Assembly: GCF_020982545.1 (NCBI RefSeq)
Contig: NZ_JAJKLK010000007.1
Coordinates: 310,001 to 374,000 of the forward strand
Source: Streptomyces sp. MNU76
GTDB lineage: Bacteria; Actinomycetota; Actinomycetes; Streptomycetales; Streptomycetaceae
Direction: 5' to 3'
Length of the DNA: 64,000 bases
A model generated the notes under the pieces. It had not been told where the DNA came from. It searched no databases and saw nothing but the letters and a program-made list of their open reading frames with translations. Made by a program: the position numbers and the translations under genes. Below are positions 24,506 through 33,560 of the stretch, one piece after another. Numbering within the stretch: the first letter of the stretch is position 1; the number at the start of each line of letters is the position of its first letter.

Positions 24506-26958
24506 GCCCGACCCCGAAGACGGGCGGCGGGCAGCTGAGCGTCGACCTCTCCGTGGTCGTCCCCGCCTACAACGAGCAGGACCGCCTCGCCCCCACACTC
24601 GACGCGATCATCGGTCGTCTCTCGGTCACCGAGGCCGCCGCCCGCTGGGAGATCATCGTCGTCGACGACGGGTCGACCGACGCGACGGCCGAGGTCGTGG
24701 CCGCCGTCACCGCCCGCGACGCACGGGTGCAGTTGGTCTCCGACGGGCCCCGCAACCGGGGCAAGGGGCATGCCCTGCGGCTCGGTGTCCTCGCCTCGCA
24801 CGGCCGCCGGGTGCTGCTCACGGACGCCGATCTCTCCGCGCCCATCGACGAGTTGGAGCGGCTCGACAAGGCGCTCTCCGACGGCCACACCGCGGCGATA
24901 GGCTCGCGCGAGGCGCCCGGCGCCAGCATCGAGCGCCACCAGCACCGGCTGCGCGAGACGCTCGGCCGGGCCGGCAACTTCCTGATACGCGGCGTCGCGG
25001 TGCCCGGCATCCGCGACACCCAGTGCGGCTTCAAGCTGTTCGACGGCGACCGTGCCCGCGAGGCCTTCGCCGCCTCCCGACTCGACGGGTTCGGGATCGA
25101 CGTGGAGATCCTGCGGTACTTCCACCGCAACGGCTGGCCCGTCGCCGAGGTCCCCGTCCGCTGGTCCCACCAGCCCGGTTCGAAGATCCGCCCGAGCGAC
25201 TACGCCCGGGTCCTCGGCGAACTCGCCGCCCTGCGGGCCCGTTCCGTCCGCCGGGCCGACATCCTCGCGGTCCTGGGCTTCCTGCTGATGGCGGTGACCC
25301 TCTACATCGGCCGCTGGACCGACCCGAACGGCCGCTACCTCCCCGACTCCCTCCAGGACCAGAACCAGTGGGAGTGGTTCTTCGCCGTCACGGCCGACAA
25401 CCTCGTCCACTTCCGCAACCCGCTGTTCACCACCTTCCAGGGCTTCCCCGACGGCGTGAACCTGATGGCCAACACCGTCATGCTCGGCCTGTCGGTGCCC
25501 TTCGCGCCCGTCACGCTCCTCCTCGGCCCGGCGGTCTCGCTCGCCCTGGTCATGACCCTGGGCCTCGCCGCCACGGCAGGCGCCTGGTACTGGCTGATCG
25601 TCAAACGGGTCGTACGGCACCGGGGCGCGGCCTTCGCCGGAGCGGCCCTCGCCACGTTCGCGCCGCCGATGGTCAGCCACGCCAACGCGCACCCGAACTT
25701 CGTCGTCCTGTTCATGCTCCCGCTGATCGTCGACCGGGCGCTGCGCCTGTGCACGGGCGCCCGGACCCGGCGGGACGGGATCGTCCTCGGCCTGATGGCG
25801 GCCTACCAGGTGTTCCTCGGCGAGGAGCCCCTCCTCCTCGCCGCGATGGGCATGCTGCTGTTCGCCGTCGCGTACGGCCTGGTGCGCCGGGACGTGGCCC
25901 GCGCGTCCTGGCGCCCGCTGCTGACGGGCCTCGGCATCGCGGTCGTCGTGGCCCTCCCCCTGGTCACCTTCCCGCTCTCCTGGCAGTTCTTCGGCCCGCA
26001 GAGCTACGGCAACATCGCGCACGGCGCGAACTCCGGCAACAGCCCGCTCGCGCTCCTCTCCTTCGCCGAACGCTCCCTCCTCGCGGGCGACCGCGACCGC
26101 GCGGACGCGCTCTCCCTCAACATCACCGAACAGAACGCCTTCTACGGCTGGCCCCTGGTCCTGCTGGCCCTCGGCATCGTCGTACGGCTGTGGGAACGCC
26201 CCCTGGTGAAGGCGCTCGCCGCCACCGCCTTCGCCGCCGCCGTGCTCTCCCTCGGCCCCGAGTTCCGCCTGCCGCAGACGGACCTCGTCCTGCCCGGCCC
26301 ATGGGCGCTGCTGGCGGAAAAGCCGCTCTTCGAGTCGGTCGTCGAGGGCCGGGTGGCGATGATCTGCGCCCCGGTGCTGGGCATGCTGCTGGCGATCGCC
26401 TGCGAGCGCCTGGCGGCGGCCCCCTCCCTCGGCACCCGCTACGTCGGCTTCCTGTCCGTCACCCTCGCCCTGCTGCCGATCGTCCCGGCCCCCCTGAAGT
26501 CCGTGGACCGCGCCGAGGTCCCGGCGTTCTTCGCGGACGGCACGTGGCGGTCGTACGTCGACGTCTCGGCCGGCGAGACCCTGGTGCCGGTGCCGCTGCC
26601 GGACCCGGGCAACGCGGAGGCGCTGCACTGGCAGACCACGGCGGACTTCGGGTTCCGGATGCCCGGCGGCTACTTCAACGGCCCGTTCGGTGAGGACCGG
26701 GTCGGCATCTACGGCGCCGTCCCCCGCCACACCTCCAACCTGCTGCGTGACGTCCGCTACACCGGCAAGGTCCCGGTGATCGGGGAGAACTGGCAGGCGC
26801 AGGCCCGCAGGGACTTCGCGTACTGGCACGCGGGTGCGCTGGTCCTGCGCCCGCAGCCGTACGACGAGCAGCTGCGGGAGGCCGTGGACGAGCTGGTCGG
26901 CCGACCCGGGAGGTGGGTGGCCGGAGTGTGGGTATGGGACCTGCACGAAGGGGACTGA
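24502..26958 (+). CDS. GT2 glycosyltransferase fused to a multi-pass membrane domain
   Basis: The protein has 818 residues. The N-terminal 235 residues are a GT-A domain of the dolichyl-phosphate-glucose synthase type. It has LSVVVPAYNEQDRLAPTLDA, WEIIVVDDGSTDATAEVV, RNRGKGHALRLGVLASHG, the metal-binding DADLSAPIDELER and DTQCGFKLFDGDRAREAF. About ten membrane spans follow (for example ADILAVLGFLLMAVTLYIG, VSLALVMTLGLAATAGAWYW, FVVLFMLPLIVDRAL), resembling PMT-like or DUF2079-type transferases. It then ends in a soluble C-terminal domain. The fusion suggests that a lipid-linked sugar is made and used by one protein. It is coupled to the GntR gene, and its target glycan is unknown. Confidence 0.85.
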   Translation: MSPTPKTGGGQLSVDLSVVVPAYNEQDRLAPTLDAIIGRLSVTEAAARWEIIVVDDGSTDATAEVVAAVTARDARVQLVSDGPRNRGKGHALRLGVLASHGRRVLLTDADLSAPIDELERLDKALSDGHTAAIGSREAPGASIERHQHRLRETLGRAGNFLIRGVAVPGIRDTQCGFKLFDGDRAREAFAASRLDGFGIDVEILRYFHRNGWPVAEVPVRWSHQPGSKIRPSDYARVLGELAALRARSVRRADILAVLGFLLMAVTLYIGRWTDPNGRYLPDSLQDQNQWEWFFAVTADNLVHFRNPLFTTFQGFPDGVNLMANTVMLGLSVPFAPVTLLLGPAVSLALVMTLGLAATAGAWYWLIVKRVVRHRGAAFAGAALATFAPPMVSHANAHPNFVVLFMLPLIVDRALRLCTGARTRRDGIVLGLMAAYQVFLGEEPLLLAAMGMLLFAVAYGLVRRDVARASWRPLLTGLGIAVVVALPLVTFPLSWQFFGPQSYGNIAHGANSGNSPLALLSFAERSLLAGDRDRADALSLNITEQNAFYGWPLVLLALGIVVRLWERPLVKALAATAFAAAVLSLGPEFRLPQTDLVLPGPWALLAEKPLFESVVEGRVAMICAPVLGMLLAIACERLAAAPSLGTRYVGFLSVTLALLPIVPAPLKSVDRAEVPAFFADGTWRSYVDVSAGETLVPVPLPDPGNAEALHWQTTADFGFRMPGGYFNGPFGEDRVGIYGAVPRHTSNLLRDVRYTGKVPVIGENWQAQARRDFAYWHAGALVLRPQPYDEQLREAVDELVGRPGRWVAGVWVWDLHEGD

Positions 26959-27055
26959 AGACGCGTTCAGCGACTACGCTTCCCTGACCACTGTGTGCCG
27001 TACGCGAACGTATGCCTACCGTGCGTGTGCGGCCGGATGACCGAGGAGTTCTCTT

Positions 27056-27706
27056 TTGGCCTGTGACCTCTGGTTGGTCCCGCTCGTCGACGTGCTGTGC
27101 CACACGCCCGACAACCCCTTCGCCGAGGAACTCGCGCTCTACAACAAGCTGCTGAGCGAGGCCGGGCTGCCACCGGTCCCGGTGTACCAGTACATGCCGG
27201 GGCTGACCGGGGAGGTCGCCCCCGTCGCGGGTTTCGACTACGACGCGCTGCATTTCCTGCGTCGCGCCTACCTCTTGCAGGTGTGCGGGCTCGCGGTGAC
27301 CCCGGTGGACGCGCTGGGCGGGGACTACGAGCAGCTCCTGGAGATGTTCGAGGGCACGGCCCAGCAGTCGCACCTGGTGTGGCACTACGACCATGCGGGC
27401 GCCTACGTCCCCGTCGACTTCCCGCAGCCCCTCTCCAGCGACGAACTCCTCGCCGGCGGCGGCCCCCTGGGCTCCTCCCAGGGCCTCCTGCGGGAACTGG
27501 AGTTCGTGGCCCCGGCCATCGGCATCGACCCGGCGAATCCCCCGGCACCGCCCGAGGCGCCGCTCGCGCCCACGGAGTTGGAGGAACCGGCCGTCGCGGC
27601 GCCCTACGACCCCAGCCCCTTCGCCCGTGAACGGCACGTCTGGCTGGGCCTGCACGCGGCGACGACCCGCAGCCTGGCGCAGGGTTCGATGATCGTCTTC
27701 AGCTGA
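27056..27706 (+). CDS. Conserved hypothetical protein with a TTG start
   Basis: The protein has 216 residues. The TTG at 27056 is preceded by GAGGAG seven bases upstream, which decides the start. It is soluble, with LWLVPLVDVLCHTPDNPFAE, ALYNKLLSEAGLPPVPVYQY, FLRRAYLLQVCGLAVTPVDA, QLLEMFEGTAQQSHLVWHYD and RHVWLGLHAATTRSLAQGSM. There is a Pro/Ala-rich stretch before the last 40 residues. I recognise no characterised domain. It is convergent with the small gene ending at 27730. Confidence 0.65.
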   Translation: MACDLWLVPLVDVLCHTPDNPFAEELALYNKLLSEAGLPPVPVYQYMPGLTGEVAPVAGFDYDALHFLRRAYLLQVCGLAVTPVDALGGDYEQLLEMFEGTAQQSHLVWHYDHAGAYVPVDFPQPLSSDELLAGGGPLGSSQGLLRELEFVAPAIGIDPANPPAPPEAPLAPTELEEPAVAAPYDPSPFARERHVWLGLHAATTRSLAQGSMIVFS

Positions 27707-27729
27707 GCCCGGTTCTCGACGACCGGCGC

Positions 27730-28023
27730 TCAGCGCCCCAGGGCCGCGAGGCCCTTCTGCATGTCCTCCGCGTTCATGACCGGGGTGTACGTGACCTCGG
27801 CACCCAGTTCGAGGAAGAACGGCTCGGCGATGGCGGGCATCTGTGAGCTGTCCTGCATGTCGAAGACCAGGTAACAGGCGCGGTGCCCGTTGTCGGCGGT
27901 GAAGTACGCGGCCTCCGGCTTCACCTGCTCCATGGAGGCCTGCATCAGCTTCCCCAGAGTCCCGTTCCGAATGGCCTCGTTGGACTTCTCGGTGTCGAGC
28001 CGGGCCTTGAGCATCATGCGCAT
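27730..28023 (-). CDS. Small conserved protein, ferredoxin-like-fold candidate
   Basis: The protein has 97 residues, beginning MRMMLKARLDTEKSNEAIRN, then GTLGKLMQASMEQVKPEAAY, NGHRACYLVFDMQDSSQMPA and EVTYTPVMNAEDMQKGLAAL. The alternation of strand and helix resembles dimeric alpha/beta-barrel proteins (DUF3303 or muconolactone-isomerase-like). The ATG at 28023 has GGAGG upstream. There is no catalytic signature. Confidence 0.65.
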   Translation of the reverse strand: MRMMLKARLDTEKSNEAIRNGTLGKLMQASMEQVKPEAAYFTADNGHRACYLVFDMQDSSQMPAIAEPFFLELGAEVTYTPVMNAEDMQKGLAALGR

Positions 28024-28077
28024 CTCAGTCACTTCCTCCGGTCGCCCGATATGCACACCTTGCGTGCTTTATCGATT

Positions 28078-28290
28078 CTATGCCCGATGTGCACGTGCAG
28101 CAGGAGGGTGATGGCGCCCCGGTTGGCCGCCGACAGGGGCTGGGCGGACACATGACGGGCGGCGGCGCGCAGTTGGGAGACGGCGGTACCGGTGTGCGAC
28201 CGCACGGTAGTCGGCGACCGCGAGAGTCTGCAGCCACGCGCGTACCTCTGGTTCGAGCTCGATCACGTAGAGGACCTGGTCCTCGATCAT
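28078..28290 (-). pseudogene. RelE/ParE-like toxin N-terminal remnant
   Basis: ATG 28290 has GGGAGC upstream and begins MIEDQVLYVIELEPEVRAWL followed by QTLAVADYRAV. That resembles the first helices of RelE/HigB-type toxins. The expected strands with basic catalytic residues do not follow in any frame; the frame continues into Arg/Pro-rich, shadow-like sequence. No antitoxin gene is present. The reading is a decayed fragment. The rest of the gap 28291-28514 holds nothing recognisable. Confidence 0.4.
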
Positions 28291-28514
28291 TGCTGCTCCC
28301 ACAATCGCTGCGCACACGTCTGCGCTGCCGCCTGTCGCCGTCGCCCGTCCAGGCAAGCAGTGCCGCAACCGCGAAGCGGCCGATTGAAGGGCGCGTCACT
28401 CGAACGGGAGGGTTCCCCGTCCCGGGCCCATCCGGCCGCCGTCCCGGGGACGCGGCGGCGGCCGACACCGTCACCGGGTCGGCCGCCTCGCGCGCGGGGT
28501 CGCGGACTAGCGGA

Positions 28515-29798
28515 CTAGAGGAACGAGTTGATCTCGATCGTCTCGTCGCGGCCCGGGCCCACGCCGATCGCGGAGATCGGGGCGCCGGACATCTCCTCCA
28601 GTGCCTTGACGTACGCCTGGGCGTTCTTGGGCAGGTCGGAGAAGGACTTGGCCGAGGTGATGTCCTCGGACCAGCCCGGCAGGGTCTCGTAGATCGGCTT
28701 CGCGTGGTGGAAGTCGGACTGCGAGTACGGGAGTTCCTCGACGCGCTTGCCGTCGATCTCGTAGGCGACGCAGACCGGGATCTGCTCCCAGCCCGTGAGG
28801 ACGTCGAGCTTGGTGAGGAAGAAGTCCGTCAGACCGTTCACGCGGGTCGCGTAGCGGGCGATGACCGCGTCGAACCAGCCGCAGCGGCGGTCACGGCCGG
28901 TGGTCACGCCCCGCTCGTGGCCGATGCGGCGCAGCGCCTCGCCGTCCTCGTCGAACAGCTCCGTGGGGAACGGACCGGCGCCGACGCGGGTGGTGTACGC
29001 CTTGAGGATGCCGATGACCCGGCTGATCTTCGTCGGACCGACGCCCGCGCCCGTGCAGGCACCGCCGGCCGTCGGGTTCGACGAGGTCACGAAGGGGTAC
29101 GTGCCGTGGTCGATGTCGAGGAGCGTGCCCTGGCCGCCCTCGAACAGGACGACCTTGTCCTCCTCCAGCGCCTGGTTCAGCACCAGGACGGTGTCGGCGA
29201 CGAACGGCGCCAGCTTCTCGGCGTAGCCCAGCAGCTCCTCGACGACCTGGTCCACGGCGATCGCGCGGCGGTTGTAGAGCTTGGTGAGGAGCTGGTTCTT
29301 GACGTCGAGGGCCGCCTCGACCTTCTGCGTCAGGATCGACTCGTCGTACAGGTCCTGGACCCGGATGCCCACGCGGTTGATCTTGTCGGCGTAGGTCGGG
29401 CCGATGCCCCGCCCCGTCGTACCGATCTTGCGCTTACCGAGGAAACGTTCCGTGACCTTGTCCACGGTGACGTTGTACGGCGTGATGATGTGAGCATTGC
29501 CGCTGATCAGGAGCTTGGACGTGTCGACGCCGCGCTCGTTCAGACCGCTCAGCTCGGAGAGCAGGACCGACGGGTCGACGACGACTCCGTTGCCGATGAC
29601 CGGCGTGCAGCCGGGGGAGAGAATCCCGGAAGGGAGTAGGTGGAGGGCGTACTTCTGATCACCCACGACTACCGTGTGGCCGGCGTTGTTGCCGCCCTGG
29701 TAGCGCACCACGTAGTCGACGGATCCGCCTAGCAGGTCCGTCGCCTTTCCCTTGCCTTCGTCACCCCACTGAGCACCGAGCAGCACAAGTGCGGGCAC
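28515..29798 (-). CDS. purA: Adenylosuccinate synthase
   Basis: The enzyme joins IMP and aspartate using GTP, the first committed step to AMP. The protein has 427 residues, full length. It shows LLGAQWGDEGKGKATDLLGG (P-loop and catalytic Asp/Lys), YQGGNNAGHTVV (catalytic His), TGRGIGPTYADK, GQGTLLDIDHGTYPFVTSSN, TTGRDRRCGWFD and VGPGRDETIEI at the C-terminus. The start is the GTG at 29798. It is divergent from the diacylglycerol-kinase-like gene; the 199-base gap carries a hairpin (29928-29955). Confidence 0.97.
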   Translation of the reverse strand: MPALVLLGAQWGDEGKGKATDLLGGSVDYVVRYQGGNNAGHTVVVGDQKYALHLLPSGILSPGCTPVIGNGVVVDPSVLLSELSGLNERGVDTSKLLISGNAHIITPYNVTVDKVTERFLGKRKIGTTGRGIGPTYADKINRVGIRVQDLYDESILTQKVEAALDVKNQLLTKLYNRRAIAVDQVVEELLGYAEKLAPFVADTVLVLNQALEEDKVVLFEGGQGTLLDIDHGTYPFVTSSNPTAGGACTGAGVGPTKISRVIGILKAYTTRVGAGPFPTELFDEDGEALRRIGHERGVTTGRDRRCGWFDAVIARYATRVNGLTDFFLTKLDVLTGWEQIPVCVAYEIDGKRVEELPYSQSDFHHAKPIYETLPGWSEDITSAKSFSDLPKNAQAYVKALEEMSGAPISAIGVGPGRDETIEINSFL

Positions 29799-29927
29799 GC
29801 GCGTACACCCCTTCCGGGCGGGGCATGTCCATGGTCGGGGGCGTACGCGATGGCTTGTTACCGTCGCGTGCGCCGCGCGACCGTCGTTGGCCGCACACTG
29901 TGGACCCGGATGCCCCGGAATAGACGA

Positions 29928-29955
29928 AGCCCCTGGCGCAATAGCGCAAGGGGCT
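29928..29955 (+). promoter_or_regulatory. Leader hairpin upstream of the lipid-kinase-like gene
   Basis: AGCCCCT (29928-29934) pairs with AGGGGCT (29949-29955), with an inner GCGC/GCGC stem and an AATA loop. There is no U-tract on either strand, so it is more likely a leader structure or operator than a terminator. It lies 43 bases before the GTG at 29998. Confidence 0.4.
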
Positions 29956-29997
29956 CTTGCACAAAGATGCTACCCGAGGAAGCGAGGCAGGACCGAG

Positions 29998-31137
29998 GTG
30001 GCGACTGACGACCAGCTCCTCGTGGTCATCGACCCCGTCGCCCGTCGCACGGACGGCGAGGCCGTACGGATCGCGAAAGACGTGCTCAGCGCGGGTGCGG
30101 CGAGTACGAAGGTGTGCCTTCCGGATGGGCCGGAGGAATTCGCGCGGGCACTCTCGCGACGCGGTTCCCGGCGCCCTGTGCTGGTCGGCGACGACCGCGC
30201 GCTGCTGCGGGCGGTGTCTCACCTGCATCGGCGGCGGGAGCTGGCGGGGTGCGCGCTCTCCCTGGTTCCCGTGGGTACCGCCCTGGGTCTCGCCCACTCC
30301 CTGGGTGTGCCCCCCGGCGCGGTCGCGGCGGCCCGCGCCGCCCTCGACGGCGTCGAACGGCGGCTGGATCTGCTCGTCGACGACAGCGACGGCGTGGTCC
30401 TGGGTGCCCTGCGCATCCCGGCCCTGCCGGGCGTGCCGCCGCGGGACACGCCGGAGGCGGGCGGCCCGGCGGGCGCGGCCCCGCCGGGCCCTGGCAGGGG
30501 CAAGGCCGCCCCGGGATCCGACCGGGGCGCGGCTCCGGGGCGGACCGGGACGGCCTCCGGGACAGGGACCGGCTCCTCCGGAACGGGCCCCTCCGGAACC
30601 GGCTCCTCGGGTACGGCTTCGGGGGCGGGCCGGGAGGCGGGCAGTGGCGCGGGGCCGGACGGGGCGACCCGGTCCGGAGAGGGGTCGGCCGAAGGTTGTG
30701 CGTCACCGCCGTCGGGCGCCGGCTCCCACTTCTGGCTGCGCGCCTGGCCGCAGTCCCTCGCCCGTACGTTGTCGACGCGTCCGGCGATACCCGCCCGGAT
30801 GTCCCGTCCGCTGCGGCCCTCGCGCATACGGGTCGCCGCCGGGGGCGGGCCCGGGCCCTGGCGGCTGCGGGTGGAGGTGGACGGGGTGATCCTCGTCGAT
30901 CTGGACCAGCCCGTGGAGGCCGTGTCCGTCGTGCCCGGCGCCGACGGCGGCGCCGACGTCGAGATCCGGCCGGTGTCGGTGGGCGCCGAGGCGGCCCCAC
31001 TGCTGGCGACCGGCCACCGGGTGACCGTCTCCGGCGCGGACTTCCGCTACCGGGCGGACTCCCTGGTGGCGGGCCCGGTGCGGACACGGACGTGGACGGT
31101 ACGGGAGGCGGCGTGGGGGCTGACGCTGCCGGGGTGA
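29998..31137 (+). CDS. Diacylglycerol-kinase-like protein with a Gly/Ser-rich insertion
   Basis: The protein has 379 residues. The N-terminal domain resembles the lipid-kinase (DAGK catalytic) fold: LLVVIDPVARRTDGEAVRIA, GAASTKVCLPDGPEEFARAL and LVPVGTALGLAHSLGVPPGA. The usual GGDGT nucleotide loop is replaced by VLVGDDRALLRAVSHLHRR, so kinase activity is doubtful. A low-complexity Gly/Thr/Ser/Pro segment of about 100 residues interrupts the protein. The C-terminal part (LRVEVDGVILVDLDQPVEAV, HRVTVSGADFRYRAD) looks like the second lipid-kinase domain. The GTG at 29998 was chosen as the start. Confidence 0.65.
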   Translation: MATDDQLLVVIDPVARRTDGEAVRIAKDVLSAGAASTKVCLPDGPEEFARALSRRGSRRPVLVGDDRALLRAVSHLHRRRELAGCALSLVPVGTALGLAHSLGVPPGAVAAARAALDGVERRLDLLVDDSDGVVLGALRIPALPGVPPRDTPEAGGPAGAAPPGPGRGKAAPGSDRGAAPGRTGTASGTGTGSSGTGPSGTGSSGTASGAGREAGSGAGPDGATRSGEGSAEGCASPPSGAGSHFWLRAWPQSLARTLSTRPAIPARMSRPLRPSRIRVAAGGGPGPWRLRVEVDGVILVDLDQPVEAVSVVPGADGGADVEIRPVSVGAEAAPLLATGHRVTVSGADFRYRADSLVAGPVRTRTWTVREAAWGLTLPG

Positions 31138-31170
31138 GAACGGTTTGGGTGCGCCGGGCGGGCGTGCGTG

Positions 31171-31198
31171 GGGGCGCCCGGCGGGTGCCGGGCGCCCC
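31171..31198. terminator. Strong hairpin between convergent genes
   Basis: GGGGCGCCCGGC and GCCGGGCGCCCC form a perfect 12-base stem with a four-base loop. It lies between the lipid-kinase-like stop and the end of the I36 inhibitor gene, so it can serve both strands. Confidence 0.7.
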
Positions 31199-31241
31199 TG
31201 GGTCAGCGGGTCACTGGGCCACCGTGTCCCGGGTCATCGGG

Positions 31242-31613
31242 TCAGCAGCTCATGGCCCAGGTGTGGGAGTCGCCGTTGTCGTTGGCGGCGCCGTTGTAGC
31301 CGACCTCCTGGCCGGGGGTGAGGCAGATGGTCATGTGCCCGCCGAGCTGCGCGCGGGAGTACACCTTGACGTGGTCCTTGACCCCGGGTCCGGAGACGCC
31401 GTGGTTGGCCCAGGAGGAGTCCTCGTCGGCGATGTTGCTCTCCCACCAGCGGTCGTCGCCGGGCCACTCGACCTTCATGCCGCCGAAATTGGCGTCGGTC
31501 CAGACACAGAAGTTGCCGGTGCCGCAGGCGGCGGCCTGAGCCGGCACGGACGACGCGAGAACCAGTCCGGCGGAGAAGAGCAGGGCGGAGAGGAGGGCGG
31601 TGAAGCGCTTCAC
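31242..31613 (-). CDS. Secreted peptidase-inhibitor family I36 / beta-gamma-crystallin-like protein
   Basis: The protein has 123 residues. A signal peptide (MKRFTALLSALLFSAGLVLA, then SSVPAQAA) precedes a mature domain with CGTGNFCVWTDANFGGMKVE, ESNIADEDSSWANHGVSG and DHVKVYSRAQLGGHMTICL. This is the family of the Streptomyces metalloprotease inhibitor SMPI, whose crystallin-like fold is Cys-stabilised (four Cys visible). It is probably exported. Its start overlaps the stop of the lipoprotein gene by four bases. Confidence 0.85.
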   Translation of the reverse strand: MKRFTALLSALLFSAGLVLASSVPAQAAACGTGNFCVWTDANFGGMKVEWPGDDRWWESNIADEDSSWANHGVSGPGVKDHVKVYSRAQLGGHMTICLTPGQEVGYNGAANDNGDSHTWAMSC

Positions 31614-32251
31614 TGTGGTGGATTTCCCTTCGGGGGTGGGGGGTTGGTGGTGCTGGTACTACCGATCAGAGAGGTGGCTTCGGTGAGGGCCCGGGACCGC
31701 AGCCGCCGCCACTCGGCGAGTTCCGTACGCCGGTCCGCGCGGACCTCGGCGAGGGCGCGGTCGGTGTGGGCGGCCTCGGGAGCGAGGTTGTTGACGATCG
31801 TCGACGTACGGAACCAGCGGCGCTGGTCGCCGTAGAGCCGCCGCTGGGCCTCGGCCAGGCAGCCGTCGGTGTGGGCGCGGACGACGTGCCCCGTGGGCAG
31901 ACGCAACGACAGCTCCGTACGCCCCGCGCCGAACATGGCCTCCGCGACACGCGTCCGCCCGACGTCCGGCGAGCCGCCCTGCCCGGGGCGCGGCGGGGTG
32001 AGCCCCTGCCGGGCCAGGCAGTCGTCCGTCAGCCGCTGGGTCGCCGCCTTGATGACGTCGTCCGGGGAGAACCGGGGCGGCGGAGCCGACGCCGAGGCGG
32101 CCGGTGGGGCCGGCGAACAGGCGGTACCGGCGCCAAGGAGCAGCCCACAGAGGAGGAGCACGGCGAAGGGCGTGGCGGGGACGGCGATGGAGGTGGGGAC
32201 GCGGGTCTGGACGGGGACGCGGAGGGAGGCGGGGATGACGGGTCGGCGCAT
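31610..32251 (-). CDS. Putative lipoprotein of unknown function
   Basis: The protein has 213 residues. A long N-terminus (MRRPVIPASLRVPVQTRVPT) leads to a hydrophobic segment and a lipobox-like Cys (LLLCGLLLGAGTACSPAPPA), then a Pro/Ala linker. The mature part is rich in Arg and Ala, with DDVIKAATQRLTDDCLARQG, EAMFGAGRTELSLRLPTGHV and RRLYGDQRRWFRTSTIVNNL. It is co-translated with the I36 inhibitor downstream (ATGA overlap). The pairing suggests both act outside the cell. Confidence 0.6.
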   Translation of the reverse strand: MRRPVIPASLRVPVQTRVPTSIAVPATPFAVLLLCGLLLGAGTACSPAPPAASASAPPPRFSPDDVIKAATQRLTDDCLARQGLTPPRPGQGGSPDVGRTRVAEAMFGAGRTELSLRLPTGHVVRAHTDGCLAEAQRRLYGDQRRWFRTSTIVNNLAPEAAHTDRALAEVRADRRTELAEWRRLRSRALTEATSLIGSTSTTNPPPPKGNPPQ

Positions 32252-32799
32252 GGGAGGGGTTCCCGGAAACGGTGGTTCGGTCGACAGGGCCAGCCACAGC
32301 TGACACGGCGACCTGCCCACCGCGCACGCCGATATGCCCGTTTCCACCCGTACCGGCGAGCGCGTGGGGGCGCGTGTTGCCGACGCCGCGACCCTCACCG
32401 GAGGGCCGACGACGGTATGCGCCGTGAGGCCCGCACGAGGGTGCGACACGCCGTCGCGATCACTTCTCGGCGACGGATTTCACGCGGCAGGGCGCATTGC
32501 CCTCCGGGCAGGCAATTTCCGACCTTTGAGGAACCGTCAGGTGCGCTTCAGGCCGCGACCTGACGTGGAATCAGGGAGCGGGGTACGTCCCGGCGACTCC
32601 AAGAGGGTGACTACGTGTCAGCGTGCGCGAGTGTAGATCGCACCAGAATTCGAAATACCAGCTCATCGCCATATTTTGATGGTGCGTCAGGCACGCCGAT
32701 CGTCACCCGTCAGGGCGACCATTCATGCGGCCGTTCGGCCTCTTTTCCGGCCCCACCCCAGCCCTCTTCGAAATGACAGCGGAAATGGCCGTCATTACG

Positions 32800-32836
32800 T
32801 TCGTTCTCGTCGGCAGGTCCTGTCGACGAGAACGAA
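32800..32836. promoter_or_regulatory. Perfect inverted repeat before a secreted-protein gene
   Basis: TTCGTTCTCGTCG (32800-32812) and CGACGAGAACGAA (32824-32836) are perfect 13-base arms with an 11-base spacer, 16 bases before the TTG start at 32853. It may be an operator or 5-prime leader hairpin. The remainder of the 600-base gap 32252-32799 holds no gene I can support; it has an AT-richer part near 32640-32690. Confidence 0.5.
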
Positions 32837-32852
32837 GAGAAGGGGAAGTGCA

Positions 32853-33434
32853 TTGCGCACTCGTAAGATCACAGTGATCGCCGCCTCCGTCGGCGTGGCA
32901 GTCGCGGCCGCCACCGGTGTCACCTACGCCAGCTCCGCCCTGGAGTCGACCCCCAAGTCCGCCTCGATCGTCCAGGACGCCGCACCCGTCGCCCCGCGTG
33001 GCGGCAACGGAACGGGCACGGAGGCCGGCTCGAACGCGGCCAACGCGCCGGCCGACGCCGGGCGCGGCGACAGTTCGAGGCCGTCCAAGGGGCACGAAGG
33101 GCGAGGCGGCAACGGGGGCGAGGGCCGGGAGGACTTCCGAGGCGAGAACCGGAGAAACCGCGACGACGACGGCCTGATTCTCGTCAGCGACCGCCCCTAC
33201 CCTGCCGAGCCGGGGTTCTGCTTCACCGTCCTCAAGACCCCCCAAACGGCCACCTTCAGCGTCCGAAACGACAGTCGCAAGACCGTCGAATTCTTTCCCA
33301 CGGTGGACTGCACCGGACCCATCGTCACCCCGGTCGGCGCTCACACCTTCAACTCCTCGATCCCCGGGACAAACATCGGCGGAAACAACACTGCGGCCAG
33401 CTTCCGCGTGATCGACTCGTACGAGCACCACTGA
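32853..33434 (+). CDS. Secreted protein of unknown function
   Basis: The protein has 193 residues. A TTG start is preceded by AAGGGGAA at good spacing. A signal sequence (LRTRKITVIAASVGVAVAAA, TGVTYASSA) is followed by an unstructured Gly/Asn/Arg-rich region (about residues 45-115). A small C-terminal domain has two Cys (AEPGFCFTVLKTPQTATFSV, EFFPTVDCTGPIVTPVGAHT). A short beta-domain held by one disulphide is likely. It converges on the DUF397 gene across a clear terminator. Confidence 0.7.
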   Translation: MRTRKITVIAASVGVAVAAATGVTYASSALESTPKSASIVQDAAPVAPRGGNGTGTEAGSNAANAPADAGRGDSSRPSKGHEGRGGNGGEGREDFRGENRRNRDDDGLILVSDRPYPAEPGFCFTVLKTPQTATFSVRNDSRKTVEFFPTVDCTGPIVTPVGAHTFNSSIPGTNIGGNNTAASFRVIDSYEHH

Positions 33435-33483
33435 CGCAACCGATTTCGACCACGGATAGGGATAGCCTCCCACCCGCAGCATC

Positions 33484-33519
33484 GGAAACCCCGGCTCGCC
33501 GTAATCGAGCCGGGGTTCC
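33484..33519. terminator. Bidirectional hairpin terminator
   Basis: GGAAACCCCGGCTCG and CGAGCCGGGGTTCC pair with one bulged A across a seven-base loop. It is located between the convergent ends of the secreted-protein gene and the DUF397 gene. Confidence 0.75.
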
Positions 33520-33560
33520 GGCACGGGGGTATCCCTACGGGATGACCTTTTCCATGATAG

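Noticed and set aside
24457..26946. 829-codon minus-strand open frame opposite the glycosyltransferase
   Set aside because: The plus strand carries clear GT2 motifs and membrane spans; the minus frame is a Gly/Asp/Arg shadow.
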